Origin: Saccoglossus kowalevskii
Lineage: Eukaryota; Hemichordata; Enteropneusta; Harrimaniidae
NCBI RefSeq assembly: GCF_000003605.2
Contig: NW_003108579.1
Location: 844,642-877,641 of the forward strand
Reading direction: 5' to 3'
Length of the DNA stretch: 33,000 bases
The translations under genes were made by a program, and so were the position numbers. Positions 22,537 through 32,473 of the stretch are shown here, piece by piece. Under the pieces are notes generated by a model. It worked only from the letters and a program-made list of their open reading frames with translations, was not told the DNA's origin and did no database searches. Within the stretch, counting starts at the first letter, position 1; the number at the start of each line of letters is the position of its first letter.

Positions 22537-23691
22537 TTATTCCAATAATGGTGCAACTTTTCTCTGACATGGTAGGTATTTCTTAAACTGACTGGAAGTC
22601 AGTGAGTACACAATCGGATTTAACATGCTACCCAAGCTCGCTAACGATACAGTGAAGTTACTTTCATGTTCGTTTCTAAGCATGACATCATTAACTACAA
22701 GAAAAGCGTGTACTGCAATCGATATATATGATATTGTAAATATACTTATTATAATTACGGCTATTCTAAATGCAGTAATGTTCCTTGGCTTACGTCGTCC
22801 TTGTACACAACAGCTCCCTACGTCCATTGTTTTTTTGAGAGCCTTCTCATTTTTTGCAGTCACGTGGTAGATGTAGGAATAAGATATCACAAGTGTAAAA
22901 AACATTGTAAATACAATAGATATACCAAATCTTGTAATATTCAACACTTTTTGACTAGTTGGTTTTGGATTGCAAGTGTTGTCATGGCCAGCAGAAACCT
23001 TCAGTATACCATACCCTACACCTATGGCATAGCTAGCTACAATCGAACCTATAATAATCATTTTTTTGGTGTTATTTGAACACTTATTTCGTATAGCTAT
23101 TGCTCTGATAACACTTATACTTCCCAAAGTAACAATTGTTGTGATACCTGAACTATAAAAAACAAACATCTGAAAAGCACAAAGCAGACCATCAACAATG
23201 AATTCCCCGTGCAGAACGCTTATCAACATTGAAATAACGCGTACCAATGGAATAATAATGCAAAATATCAAATCTGCACTTGCCAGTGATACTAGCTGGA
23301 TGTTTAGTGCAGTTCTTAGTTTCTTGTTAGAATAGACGATATTACAAACCAGAATATTACCAGCTGTACCAACTATGAACACGGCGATATAGATGCACGC
23401 CGATATGATATCCAGAAATATTTCATATGAGCTCACAGCAACGATATCGAGGGCAACTTCAGTGGTATTCGTTGCATTGATACCGGGATATGTTTCATTT
23501 GAGTTGTTTGCAATGGTATCGAAAAACATTGGACTCGCGATATTATCGAAAGCTGCTGTAGTTGTATTTGACACTGAAAGAATATTGTCGATAAGCTGAT
23601 CACTTGATTCCGTTGCAATGATATCGATAAATGATTCAGTTGAGTTGTTTTCCATGGTTACCGTATTGGAAAACGTTTCTCTTGAATTCAT
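22537..23691 (-). CDS. Class A (rhodopsin-family) GPCR, orphan, repeat-built N terminus
   Basis: This is a seven-transmembrane receptor of 384 residues, starting at the ATG at 23689-23691. A second ATG, with the better context ACCATGG, lies at 23653-23655. An in-frame TAA stands a few codons before the first possible start. The whole core is in one exon. Visible landmarks are: TM1 about 95-119 with GN-x-LV (N112); TM2 with LASADL (D140); TM3 with the conserved disulphide C171, pairing with C240 in extracellular loop 2; TM5 ending YSYIYHV; and TM7 with an intact NPIVY (358-362). The tail is short, about 20 residues, with a possible palmitoyl cysteine at 375. Two switches are non-standard: the DRY site is I-R-A (195-197) and the TM6 CWxP site reads S-Y-I-S (321-324). 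The roughly 95-residue ectodomain has several N-glycosylation sequons and a degenerate 26-residue repeat. Coupling and ligand cannot be inferred. Such divergent intronless receptors often belong to lineage-specific expansions. Confidence 0.9.
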   Translation of the reverse strand: MNSRETFSNTVTMENNSTESFIDIIATESSDQLIDNILSVSNTTTAAFDNIASPMFFDTIANNSNETYPGINATNTTEVALDIVAVSSYEIFLDIISACIYIAVFIVGTAGNILVCNIVYSNKKLRTALNIQLVSLASADLIFCIIIPLVRVISMLISVLHGEFIVDGLLCAFQMFVFYSSGITTIVTLGSISVIRAIAIRNKCSNNTKKMIIIGSIVASYAIGVGYGILKVSAGHDNTCNPKPTSQKVLNITRFGISIVFTMFFTLVISYSYIYHVTAKNEKALKKTMDVGSCCVQGRRKPRNITAFRIAVIIISIFTISYISIAVHAFLVVNDVMLRNEHESNFTVSLASLGSMLNPIVYSLTSSQFKKYLPCQRKVAPLLE

Positions 23692-24060
23692 TTCAATAAT
23701 ATCGACTGCAATCAATCGCAGCAATGGTATACACGTGCTGTTCAATTGATTGGGTTACAATGATACGTAGAAATATTTCAATTTAGCTTGCAACAAATAC
23801 ATACGTGTGTTGTTTAGTTGCAATGACATCGAGAAATGTTTCTGTGGAATTCGCTACTGCAACAGTGGTATCAAAAAGCCGTCCAGTTGAATCCGTTGCA
23901 ATGACATCGAGAAGTGCTTCAGTCGAATTCGCTACTGCATGGAAGGGATATCAAGAAGCTTTTAAGTTGATTTCATTGCGATAATATCGAGATATATTTC
24001 AGTAGAATTTGTTACTGTGAAGTCAGTATCAAGCAGCTGTTCAGTTGATTAAGCTGTAAG
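23440..24060 (-). repeat. 78-bp degenerate coding minisatellite across the receptor N terminus
   Basis: On the minus strand a unit encoding NSTE-x-FLDVIAT followed by x-STx-x-LFDT-x-VAVA (26 residues) recurs. Inside the CDS it appears as NSTESFIDIIAT plus half units such as AAFDNIAS, FFDTIAN, TEVALDIVAV and YEIFLDIISA. Upstream of the start codon, copies near 23817, 23895 and 23973 are spaced 78 bp apart and still encode NSTETFLDVIAT, NSTEALLDVIAT and NSTEIYLDIIAM. That upstream stretch is broken by three in-frame stops and a frameshift near 23940. Confidence 0.8.
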
Positions 24061-24086
24061 GAGATATTGAGAAATATCAGAATTAC

Positions 24087-24252
24087 CTTTCTCTCTGCTG
24101 AATTTGTTGAAATTATCGCGAACAATTTCTGATGTACGAGTATTGTACCAGTCATAAACACTTTTAAACAAATTCGTCGGAGTCGAGCCCAGAGCTAACG
24201 CAGATGAAACCAACGCGAGTGCGGTCTTGCCGAGACTATATCCATGACTGCA
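24087..24252 (-). other. Possible upstream exon of the GPCR gene
   Basis: The minus frame is open for about 80 codons (24049-24288) and reads naturally, with a hydrophobic run TALALVSSALALGS followed by SVYDWYNTRTSEIVRD. A donor AAAG|GTAATT ends it at 24087 in phase 1. An acceptor TTGCAG ending at 23706 would join it in frame to VDIIEMNSRE of the receptor, with a 381-bp intron. There is no in-frame ATG, so a further exon would be required. Alternatively this is unrelated DNA and the receptor starts as annotated. The join is inference only. Confidence 0.2.
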
Positions 24253-24272
24253 CTGTGTTTTGACTTTATATA
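24240..24272 (-). promoter_or_regulatory. Candidate TATA promoter for the GPCR gene
   Basis: The minus strand has TATATAAAGTC (TATAAA at 24265-24270) and an initiator-like CAGTCATGG roughly 25 bases downstream. It would give a 5' UTR of about 0.55 kb that includes the degraded repeats. TATA-like words are frequent in this AT-rich DNA, so the call is weak. It conflicts with the upstream-exon idea. Confidence 0.25.
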
Positions 24273-24299
24273 ATGTTGTATTTGTAAATTAGTTTGAAA

Positions 24300-25068
24300 A
24301 CAACCTTCTTATGTCACAATAAACAAAGACGTTTCGATGGGCGTGGCAATCAATTACTTCAAATGGTTATAATATTGGCTTGTAGGTATTCAGCTGTGAT
24401 TGTGTCACTATGGCGACAGGGAAAGAACAAATACTCAAGTAATATAAATTCACATGTATTGACTTTTAAATCTTCAAATTGAAGTTTTTCATGACATTCT
24501 CGCAAATACAACCTATGTTGTAACACAAATATGAGTTTTGTTGACCCTCTCTTACATGGTGACACTAAATTAACCATTTCTTACGATGTATTTAGTAATT
24601 ATTACAACAATTTTTGCGCCGATTTATTTCCAATTAACAAAGATAATCTTTTGGCCACGTCGCTTAGTGAGTTTTACCTTTACAGAAACTATTCCATGTA
24701 CGAACTGATATAAAAAAGAGTAAGTTCCCTGGAAACTTGTAAATGTGTGTCGGGTTTCTCGCATGTCTGAATACTACACACGTTTGCACTTTCTTCATAC
24801 ATGTTTTGCTTTTTGATTTGGTTGATTGTTATCCTTTCCCATGACCAAACATATCACATCTCAAAAAAAAAAACAGTTTACGCGTTCGCAAATAGAAGCC
24901 AATTCATTATGTACGTAACTTGATAATCAAACAGTTGTTTTATTGCTCAAGAAACACATTTCAAAACTTGTGTATTTCAAATTTACATCGTTTAGAAAAA
25001 AAATCAAATATGTATTTGCTCACAGTTAGTCGCATAGCATCGTCTTGCTCTGTGTTTGTGTATTTGTG
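24300..25068. other. No assigned gene
   Basis: There are short frames on both strands only. A 60-codon ATG-started plus frame (24531-24713) reads plausibly but has no recognisable domain or support. Confidence 0.4.
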
Positions 25069-25087
25069 TAATAATAATAATAATAAT
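25069..25087. repeat. (TAA)n microsatellite
   Basis: About six trinucleotide copies. Confidence 0.9.
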
Positions 25088-25299
25088 TAAATATTTTTCC
25101 AGAATTTTGTGTTCCTGTAAAATAAGATAAAACTGGCCCGACGTTGTGTTAGCTCTGTCAAGATGTTGCTGGCGTTGTTGTCTAGTGTCGTGGTGATGTT
25201 CAAGTGGTCGAACGTAATCACACAATGAATGGGATGAATCGTGATTAGTATATGAATAAACAAACCATGACTGCAAGAATATTGACAGAATAACATCCA

Positions 25300-26145
25300 A
25301 TAACATTTATTTGAACTTGTGCCGTTATGTTTATTGCATTAGGATAGGGCACCACGGTTTGTCAAACTTATATTTTTTTTACATTTTTTTTTGATTGAAT
25401 TATAAAGGGGAATGGCATAATGTAAAACTGATAGTCATATAGAGTTCGAAACCCTCTTCAGATTTGTTGGGTATGTGTTCGCAGTTAATGGCATAGTGCA
25501 GGTAAACATTTATAATCATCGACTGAGTTTTTGACAAAGCGTAATTCCCCCCCCCCCCATGAATCCGTTTTTTGTAATCACTATGAGATAGTAATTACCA
25601 AAATTATTTTTTCGCTTTTGATACCTATTATTAATATGTCGATTACATGTTGATCTGTTCAACTTTGACTTTTTATAATTAAAATGTTGTGCCCTAAAGC
25701 GTGCAAACATCGCTTGTTATACTTATAGTCATTATCCCATATGTAAACATTATGTTACGTAATATGTCCTTCATTTCCGACAACAATGTAACTGTTTATT
25801 GAGTCGTTCAAATTTATTATTATTTTTATTAGTGCAACATCTTTCTGCAACAAGGGCAACCATGTCTGGATTGCAATTAGTAAATTAGCAATTGTCTGAA
25901 ACATATAATAATGAATGCGCAGTTGTAATAATCATTCAAGTGTCAAGCTCTCCAGCTGCTTCACATTTATTTTGTTTTCTTCTTTTAAGAGATGGCGATT
26001 CATTACGAAATGTATTATATATCTCAAGGTGATTTCATTTTTTTGGAAGGGAAAACGAGCTGTTATTCTCATAGTTAAAATGTAGCTACCAGGACGCCAA
26101 TAGTAGTTAATGGCCTGTTTGAAGTTTTAGTAAACGTCCGCGCTA
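25300..26145. repeat. Segmental direct repeat, copy 1
   Basis: This segment aligns collinearly by eye with 26894-27685 at an offset of about 1.59-1.63 kb. Shared blocks include gccgtta-tttattgca (25321 and 26919), atttataatcatcga (25508 and 27095), gtaattacca, gtccttcatttccgacaac (25766 and 27354) and catgtctggattgcaatta (25861 and 27457). It contains a 12-base C run (25547-25558). Neither copy has a conserved reading frame, so this looks like duplicated non-coding DNA or an old element without clear termini. Confidence 0.75.
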
Positions 26146-26893
26146 CATGTTGCCAATTGCCTGCATAGCTCGTCTACTAGATCACACAGCTCATCGATTT
26201 GGAAATATTTGATTCGAATTTTCAACTACTGTAATAATAGTATTATTCTAAATGAAAATTTGTAATAGTCGTTTTTTATAGTGCTGATTATAACTTTGTC
26301 AGCAGTTCAGATCCCCGTTCTTATATTTCACGATTTTAATTGTTTTGTTTATGACGCCAATATTTTGAATTACGTTACAGTTCATATCGTCTCATATTTT
26401 TTAAATAATAGAAACTTTGAACCACACGTCTACATGAAATTATGCGATACAGCCTAGCTGGCTCAGTAAGTGTGTATGGCTTTAGGATTTGCACATGGAG
26501 GGTTAGACATAGCTCAAGAAATCAAGTTGAAAGACGAAGAGAAAAATAATTAACGTAAAATATATAATGAATTATTCATGTATACACAAAATACATATCT
26601 CTTCCATATAAAGTGTACGAAATGATAAGTTTACCTCCAGACTTGTGTTTAACATTCACACATAAACCATTAATAATGTGACACACAGGGTACAGTGACG
26701 GTGGTCATTGCCAGCCCGAAATAGAAAAGAAATTCTAATGAAAAGATCGTTAACATTTATTCAACTGTTTCAGATAGGAAAAACAGGGCGCGTTTTAAAA
26801 TAAATGTATTATTTTACGACAGTGTTGCTTGCATTCAATCACATAATACTTCGGTATTTTCCCTCGATTACGTTTTTTCTACACATACAACAA
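26146..26893. other. Spacer between the two segment copies
   Basis: AT-rich DNA with no open frame or repeat that I can recognise. Confidence 0.5.
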
Positions 26894-27685
26894 GAACAGT
26901 TTATTTTGTGTGTATTATGCCGTTATATTTATTGCACAAATTGTGAGCTTTCAATGTTTTCACATTTTTTTTTATGATTAGACTATGAAGTGGAATAGCA
27001 TAATTTAACATTGATATTGATATAATTGAAACCTCTAAGATTTTGTGGGTATGTGTACTAGGTCGATCGCTGAGTACTGGTGAAGATTACTGCGATTTAT
27101 AATCATCGAAGTTTTCTTAACGTGTGTGAGTTGTAACATAGTATGAATTAATTATCCCCATGAATATTTTATAAACACGCCTATTTATGTGTTTTTTTAA
27201 TATCAACATACGTTTTAGTAATTACCAATATTAATTTCTTTGCCTTCGATACTTTTTATAATCTGCATATTGTGCCTTAAGGCGTACGAACAACGCTTGT
27301 TATATTCATATCCATTATTTTCCAAAATGTAAGCGTTACGTTACTATGTTGACGTCCTTCATTTCCGACAACAAAGAAACTGTTGTTCTTTATTGGGTCT
27401 TTCCAATCATTTATTCTCTTCATCAATGCAACGTGTTTTTGCGTAACCATATCAACCATGTCTGGATTGCAATTAGGTAATGCTGAGATAACAATTGATT
27501 GAAACACACAACGATGAATTTGCAAATAATTATTTTAATCATTTTATGTGTCAAGCTCACCAGTTTCACAGATATTTTTTTTTATTGTGATCCCCAATTC
27601 TAAAATTTGGGGAAATGAACTGTCTATTAATAGTGAAAGGATGGCTGCGATGAGGTTCCAGTAAACGGCCGAGCTCCGACCAAAC
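26894..27685. repeat. Segmental direct repeat, copy 2
   Basis: This is the diverged partner of 25300-26145. The minus frame at 27277-27525 (82 codons, no ATG at its start) falls inside it. The matching part of copy 1 is interrupted by stops and indels, which argues against coding function. Confidence 0.75.
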
Positions 27686-28996
27686 ATGACGTTAACTACC
27701 CGAGAGTTTTAGGTGATTTCTGGAGCCCCATTGCGAGGTCTGTGTCATCACAGCGTGTGTGTTTTAGGTAGCTCTTTATAGAAGAGCGATGTGTCAATAA
27801 GTTGTAGAAATCGCGGCTGATTCATATACGTGTCATACCTACATATGTTGCTTTCGACTGAAATCCCATGCTTAACTCGTGTAGTATATTGACCATGCAT
27901 CACATTCAGTCAATTTGGAGACTGTTCGTTCCAATCCAGGCTGCTTCTCAAAACATTTTCAGTTTTAAATAGTAGGTGGAAGGTTATTTTCCAGTTGGGT
28001 CATGCAAAAACAAACTAATATGTCTTTCCTTATAAACGGGCAATGTTGAAAACAAAGAAACTATTAAACATGGGATGTTTGAAACATCGTTAATTGATTT
28101 GTTGATAACAAAGTGAATACTGTATATATCGGGTTAAATCGTACAGACCGTTTACGTTACATTGTGTTTTAGTAATATTTCAAGAAACGTGAATATTAAC
28201 ATATAGGAGATGGTGTACAGAGCAATTATTCTAACTTGTTACTGGATTAGTATTATTCCCAGCAACGTGAATAATTACGTCTATCGTAAAGCGTTTATTT
28301 ATTTATCCATTCATTTATTTACTAGTACTACAACTACTCTACGTGTAGAGTAAGTAATAAGGTGATCAATTGCGACGAAAAATCAAAGGAAGGAAAAAAT
28401 CAACCAGTAAGTTAGAATGACGCATGAGAACTGTAGGTGTGTTTACCCTACAGGTATATATCTGTCTTATTATTGATGATTCGGTACTCATTTTGTCTGT
28501 TTACTAATCTTGACTTTATATTTTGAAATTATAACCTTTGATTACACACACGAAATAACACTCTACTTATTGATTGATTCTGAAGAAGGGGAATAGCTTG
28601 AATTAATACATTGCGTAATGCGGGGGAAATAAATATGAAGATAATTAACGATGTAACCCTGGAGGTATTATAGTATCAAATGATAGAGGAGTTGCAGAAG
28701 AAAGTTGTATAATTGTGACGGTATAAAAAAGTGAAGTGGACCAATCCTCGTAATTATTATGCTATGTGTGACGTCGTATGCAATTATATCTATTAGAAAC
28801 ATGCCCAGAACTAAGCTAACCATATATATGGCATATTGGCAATTATTAACTCCGTCAAGAATGTTATGTTTTGACAGCGCTGTTTTGCGTGTGTGCCTGT
28901 TGGCGGGATAACTTAAAACGTTGTGCGTCAAATTTCATGACATTTTTTAAAAAAAAAATGCTTTAATCTAGAGACATGCATTTTGGAATGGCATCT
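27686..28996. other. No assigned gene
   Basis: A minus frame at 28668-28931 encodes a hydrophobic stretch (YAIYMVSLVLGMFLIDIIAY) but has no ATG near its start and no clear splice sites. A few higher-G+C patches occur (27640-27760, 28860-28920). Confidence 0.4.
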
Positions 28997-29649
28997 TCGC
29001 AATTGGGCCATTCCAGTTTATATCTGCACCCCCCTGTTGATGAGCTTGTATGTTTACTTCATACAGGGTATAATTTCCATGGGTGTATAAGTCATACAAA
29101 GTTGTATTTCCAAATCACCATTCACCATACAGTAATGAAAATCCAAAACTATAGTTCCTACTTATGGTGTTGATGAGTTCCATTGTGCCACCATACAGAG
29201 TAGGATTTCCAAATATAACTCTCATCATATGCTAATTTACCAAGTTCAAAATCTTATATTTGATAATGGAAATCCAAACTAGTCCTGATTCACGGTGTTG
29301 ATGAGCTCATTCGTGCCACCATCCTTAATTAATTCCAGTAATAACTATTTCATACTGGCCCAATTTTATTACCATATACAGTCAGAATTCCAAGTTTTTT
29401 TTAGTCATACTGTTGAAAATCCAACCTCATCAACCGGTATGTGGCGAGATAAACTAGGCCATAATTTATTTTAGAAGCCATAACTGCCTGGATTTCCAAG
29501 ATTTTTTTTCCATACTCGTCTGGATTTCCAGATTCTGTTTCTTCATATACAGTTGGAATTCCAGGATATTTTCCCCCATCATACAGTGCTGGAAGTCCGA
29601 CCACATCAACAGGGGGGGTGCAGATATAAACTGGAATGGCCCATTGCCA
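28997..29649. repeat. Foldback (MITE-like) element with about 42-bp inverted arms
   Basis: The left arm 29001-29042 (gggccattccagtttatatc, then a C run and tgttgatg) is the reverse complement of the right arm 29604-29645, with only one- or two-base differences. Between the arms lie imperfect units: TGTTGATGAG recurs at 29035, 29168 and 29296 (about 130-bp spacing), and catac-gt-ggaattccag words recur toward the right arm. There is no transposase frame, so any mobility would be non-autonomous. I see no clear target-site duplication. Frames at 29401-29858 are repeat by-products. Confidence 0.7.
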
Positions 29650-29925
29650 GATTGTACTTAAAAGCTGTGGCAAATAGTCTTGTAGTTTTTTGTCAACAGT
29701 TGTGGATGATAAAATATATGCGTACTATACTTGTTAGACTTATGGGGACCAATCGATTGGTGTCAGCTGGCCATATTGAAAGAAATTCTCGAAAAATGCA
29801 ACAAGTCCAAACTAGCTACGTACTTAAACATATTTGGTTTGTTAAATACAAACGGTGATGTATACATGTATGGCACAATACATGAAATACAATTTTGAAA
29901 GACACTGAGAAATGGTTCCACAGGC

Positions 29926-30075
29926 ACGAATGAATGGAACCCAAGTTCAATAATAGACATTGGTGAATATGGTACGAACGGATGGAACCCGAGTTCAATA
30001 CTGCGACTGTATTTCATTATAGCAACCTATACAACATCTGAAAGCTTTAATAGACATTGGTGAATACAGTAGTAT
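29926..30075. repeat. Short imperfect tandem repeat
   Basis: The phrase acgaa-g-atggaaccc-agttcaata occurs at 29926 and 29973 (47-bp spacing), and aatagacattggtgaata occurs at about 29954 and 30051. It is a small local duplication. Confidence 0.7.
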
Positions 30076-31410
30076 ATATGCCATACCAATGTGTCCAAGG
30101 GATTAACCTGATGACCAATTTTGTTACCATAAACATTGCTTTTTTTAACTATTCAGAGGCAAAAATGACAGAATTCGGTGTCAGATAGTACGTGAAGAAT
30201 ATTGGTACATCAGACTAAGTTGTTTTACCCTTGATACTTTCTGCAAGAAAGTTGATTGTCATTTCATATGATTTGGCGAGTGACATACACTGTGTTAAAT
30301 TTATTAAAACCGCCAAACAGTGTTGAACTAACAATGGTATTCCAATTTTCAGTTGTGGAAGGGTATAAGTAATTATATCAATTCGAAATGAAACAAAGTT
30401 TCTTTTGGTCAACGAAATAAAATTGGAACATTGTCAAATGGCATCTTGTCCACCATGCTCATTGATTGGCTGGTTGGATTGAACTGCCATTGAAATATTA
30501 AAATTATAAAAATCATGGGAAAGGTAATTGCAGAATAAAATCAAAACAATATATCCATGAGAAATACAAATAAAAACATGTATAGAAGTATCCATATATA
30601 GGAAGTAAATCTCTATATGTGGGTTTGTTAAATGAAATAACACAATACATACAATAACACAACTGTCTTTCAGTTTTTTTAATAAAACTTGAATATGCTA
30701 TCTTACATTTCTGCATTAAAACACTCCCAAATTTGTTTGTACAAAATAAAAAAAAACATGAATATCAACTACATGTAGCACAAGAAATATATGGAAATGA
30801 CTTGGTTGACAAACATGTGACTGTGAAAAGTACAATTTGAGAAAAAAATGCTGAAATGGTAGTAGTGTAGTAACAAGTGTTTCACAGATAGTGAGGCAGT
30901 TTTAGATACTTTACGTAATTATGGGCAATTCTTACAGAGTGCATTCTGGTAAAATGAATGTTAATTTGTGGTGTTATAACATTATGATACAATGAATACT
31001 GTAAAATTGTAAGGAACAGCACAATCACTTTTCAATATTCAACAAACAACCTTAAAAGCCAGAGTTTTCATCATTCATCAATAGTGCAATACACTGCCAC
31101 TTGCAGGAAAATCTTTCAAATGATTGCCTTTATTTAACAAAGAGTGGGTATCCCATCCCATAAGATTGTTATTTCTGATCATCAAAACACACAATATTTC
31201 TTTATTTTGATTGTATATAATTTTGATGTTACTTCACTCTTTGGGTAAGGATTAAGGTAGAAGCCTACTCATAACTGTACAATAAAATATACTCTCTGGC
31301 AATATTCAGTGTTTTAATTTAGCACATTTTCCAGACAGCGAAATAAGCAAAATTAAAACCCAGTGAATAATTAACCCTTTTACAGTAGTAAACAATGGAC
31401 GGGCATTCAT
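30076..31410. other. AT-rich stretch, no assigned gene
   Basis: A minus frame at 30215-30412 ends in a plausible helical peptide (CMSLAKSYEMTINFLAES) with an AG before it and a possible donor GTAAAA. The signals are too weak to call an exon. Other frames are AT-driven. Confidence 0.35.
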
Positions 31411-31416
31411 ATTACA

Positions 31417-31454
31417 TTACCCATGATGCACTCATGATGCACCCATAATGCAAT
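31417..31454 (+). promoter_or_regulatory. Paired ZNF143/Staf-like motifs
   Basis: TACCCATGATGCACT and CACCCATAATGCAAT flank a third catgatgca. Both match the core CCCATNATGCA of the ZNF143/Staf site, which is conserved in animals and usually promoter-proximal. The three words may instead be a small tandem repeat. Confidence 0.3.
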
Positions 31455-31973
31455 TCATACAATTGTGAAGTCTACTGTAAAGTTGTAATGTCAATTATAT
31501 TTAGTTGAAAGCCAGTTAGTCATACGAATTGTAAATAAAATGAAACCAAAGTAATTATGCTAATCTGAAGTCTGTGTCAGATCTTGACGAATTATGCTGC
31601 TCAGTAGCTAAAATCCCTTTTTGGTATTTAAATTCTTTTTACAAATTGGAACCAAAATTGTGAAAAACAAAATTGTGATTATTTTAATTATTTTAAGATC
31701 CATCCATCAGATTATTATTGTTGTGGCCGTCAACAAACTATGCAAAGAGATAGAAGATTCAGTTAAACTCAAGCACAAGATAAAACAACGACTGCTCACT
31801 ATACACATGTACAGTTCACATAAGAAACGCATCATTATTCACATCAATAATATTGCAGAACCATTAATTGCAAAGATGTTGAGACAAGCGAGGCAATGTT
31901 ATTTACAGAAATAAAAGTCAATATAAGGTTTATGAAGGTGATGGTGTCTGTACCAATCAGCAGCGTTATTGGG

Positions 31974-31979
31974 TTTATT
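31974..31979 (-). terminator. Poly(A) signal AATAAA
   Basis: On the minus strand AATAAA lies about 130 bases past the TAA of the terminal-exon candidate at 32108, a normal 3' UTR distance. Confidence 0.4.
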
Positions 31980-32107
31980 TGAAGACCCTTTATAGATGCC
32001 TATTGCTGTATACTGCATCTGGAATACGCGAACGTACAATTTTATATATACAAAAGTTTCAGGAAAAATGGTCCCTCTGATGTAAGAACCAGTAATACCT
32101 GCAATAG

Positions 32108-32209
32108 TTATCTGGCAACTGGTGGTGTCCATTTTAAGGAGGCTGGATCAATGACTTTCCGGTCGCACTTAATCCGGGCTTGCTTATCTAAATACTGAGT
32201 AATCAGGTC
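32108..32209 (-). CDS. Candidate terminal exon of a minus-strand gene entering from the right
   Basis: The minus strand has a textbook acceptor (ttttctattttgcag) before 32209, then 33 in-phase codons and a TAA at 32108-32110. The peptide reads DLITQYLDKQARIKCDRKV, continues IDPASLKWTPPVAR and ends. It is charged and balanced in composition, unlike the AT-driven frames around it. An AATAAA follows at 31974-31979. The acceptor is phase 0. Upstream exons would lie in or beyond the repeat at the right edge. I do not recognise the family. The continuous 157-codon frame reaching 32581 is the exon plus intron and repeat. Confidence 0.45.
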   Translation of the reverse strand, partial: DLITQYLDKQARIKCDRKVIDPASLKWTPPVAR

Positions 32210-32473
32210 CTGCAAAATAGAAAATGTGCAACACAATGAGTTCAATACACACAACTGTATTTTAGGGAATCCCCTCAGATGCATGTGGATCAGCTTTAGT
32301 GAATCCAAACACAATATTATCAAAAATAATTTGCAAATAAAATTTGACTTAATTATCAAATGAGAAGCAGAAACGATTGCCATTAATCCCATACACTGAA
32401 TATAATCGGAAATTGTATGTTTACGGTAGTACATATTTGAGCACACACATGTAATTATTATTTTGACTTTATT

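Noticed and set aside
22625-23618. Several short frames on both strands across the receptor
   Set aside because: They are shadow frames of the GPCR coding sequence.
23743-23745. Longer start for the GPCR (402 residues)
   Set aside because: That start is a TTG codon, unlikely in an animal gene. In-frame ATGs exist at 23689-23691 and 23653-23655.
25405-25460. A-box and B-box-like words (ggcataatg, gagttcgaaaccc) suggesting a tRNA or SINE
   Set aside because: The boxes are too close and imperfect, homology to copy 2 extends well before them, and copy 2 has lost the B-box match.
27277-27525. 82-codon minus frame as a gene
   Set aside because: It lies in the duplicated segment. Its partner in copy 1 has stops and indels, and its start is not an ATG.
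31621-31914. 97-codon plus-strand frame rich in K, I and H
   Set aside because: There is no ATG at the start and no recognised domain. It begins in AT-rich DNA and its stop overlaps an AAATAAA run. It is possibly an exon after the AG near 31697, but the evidence is too thin.
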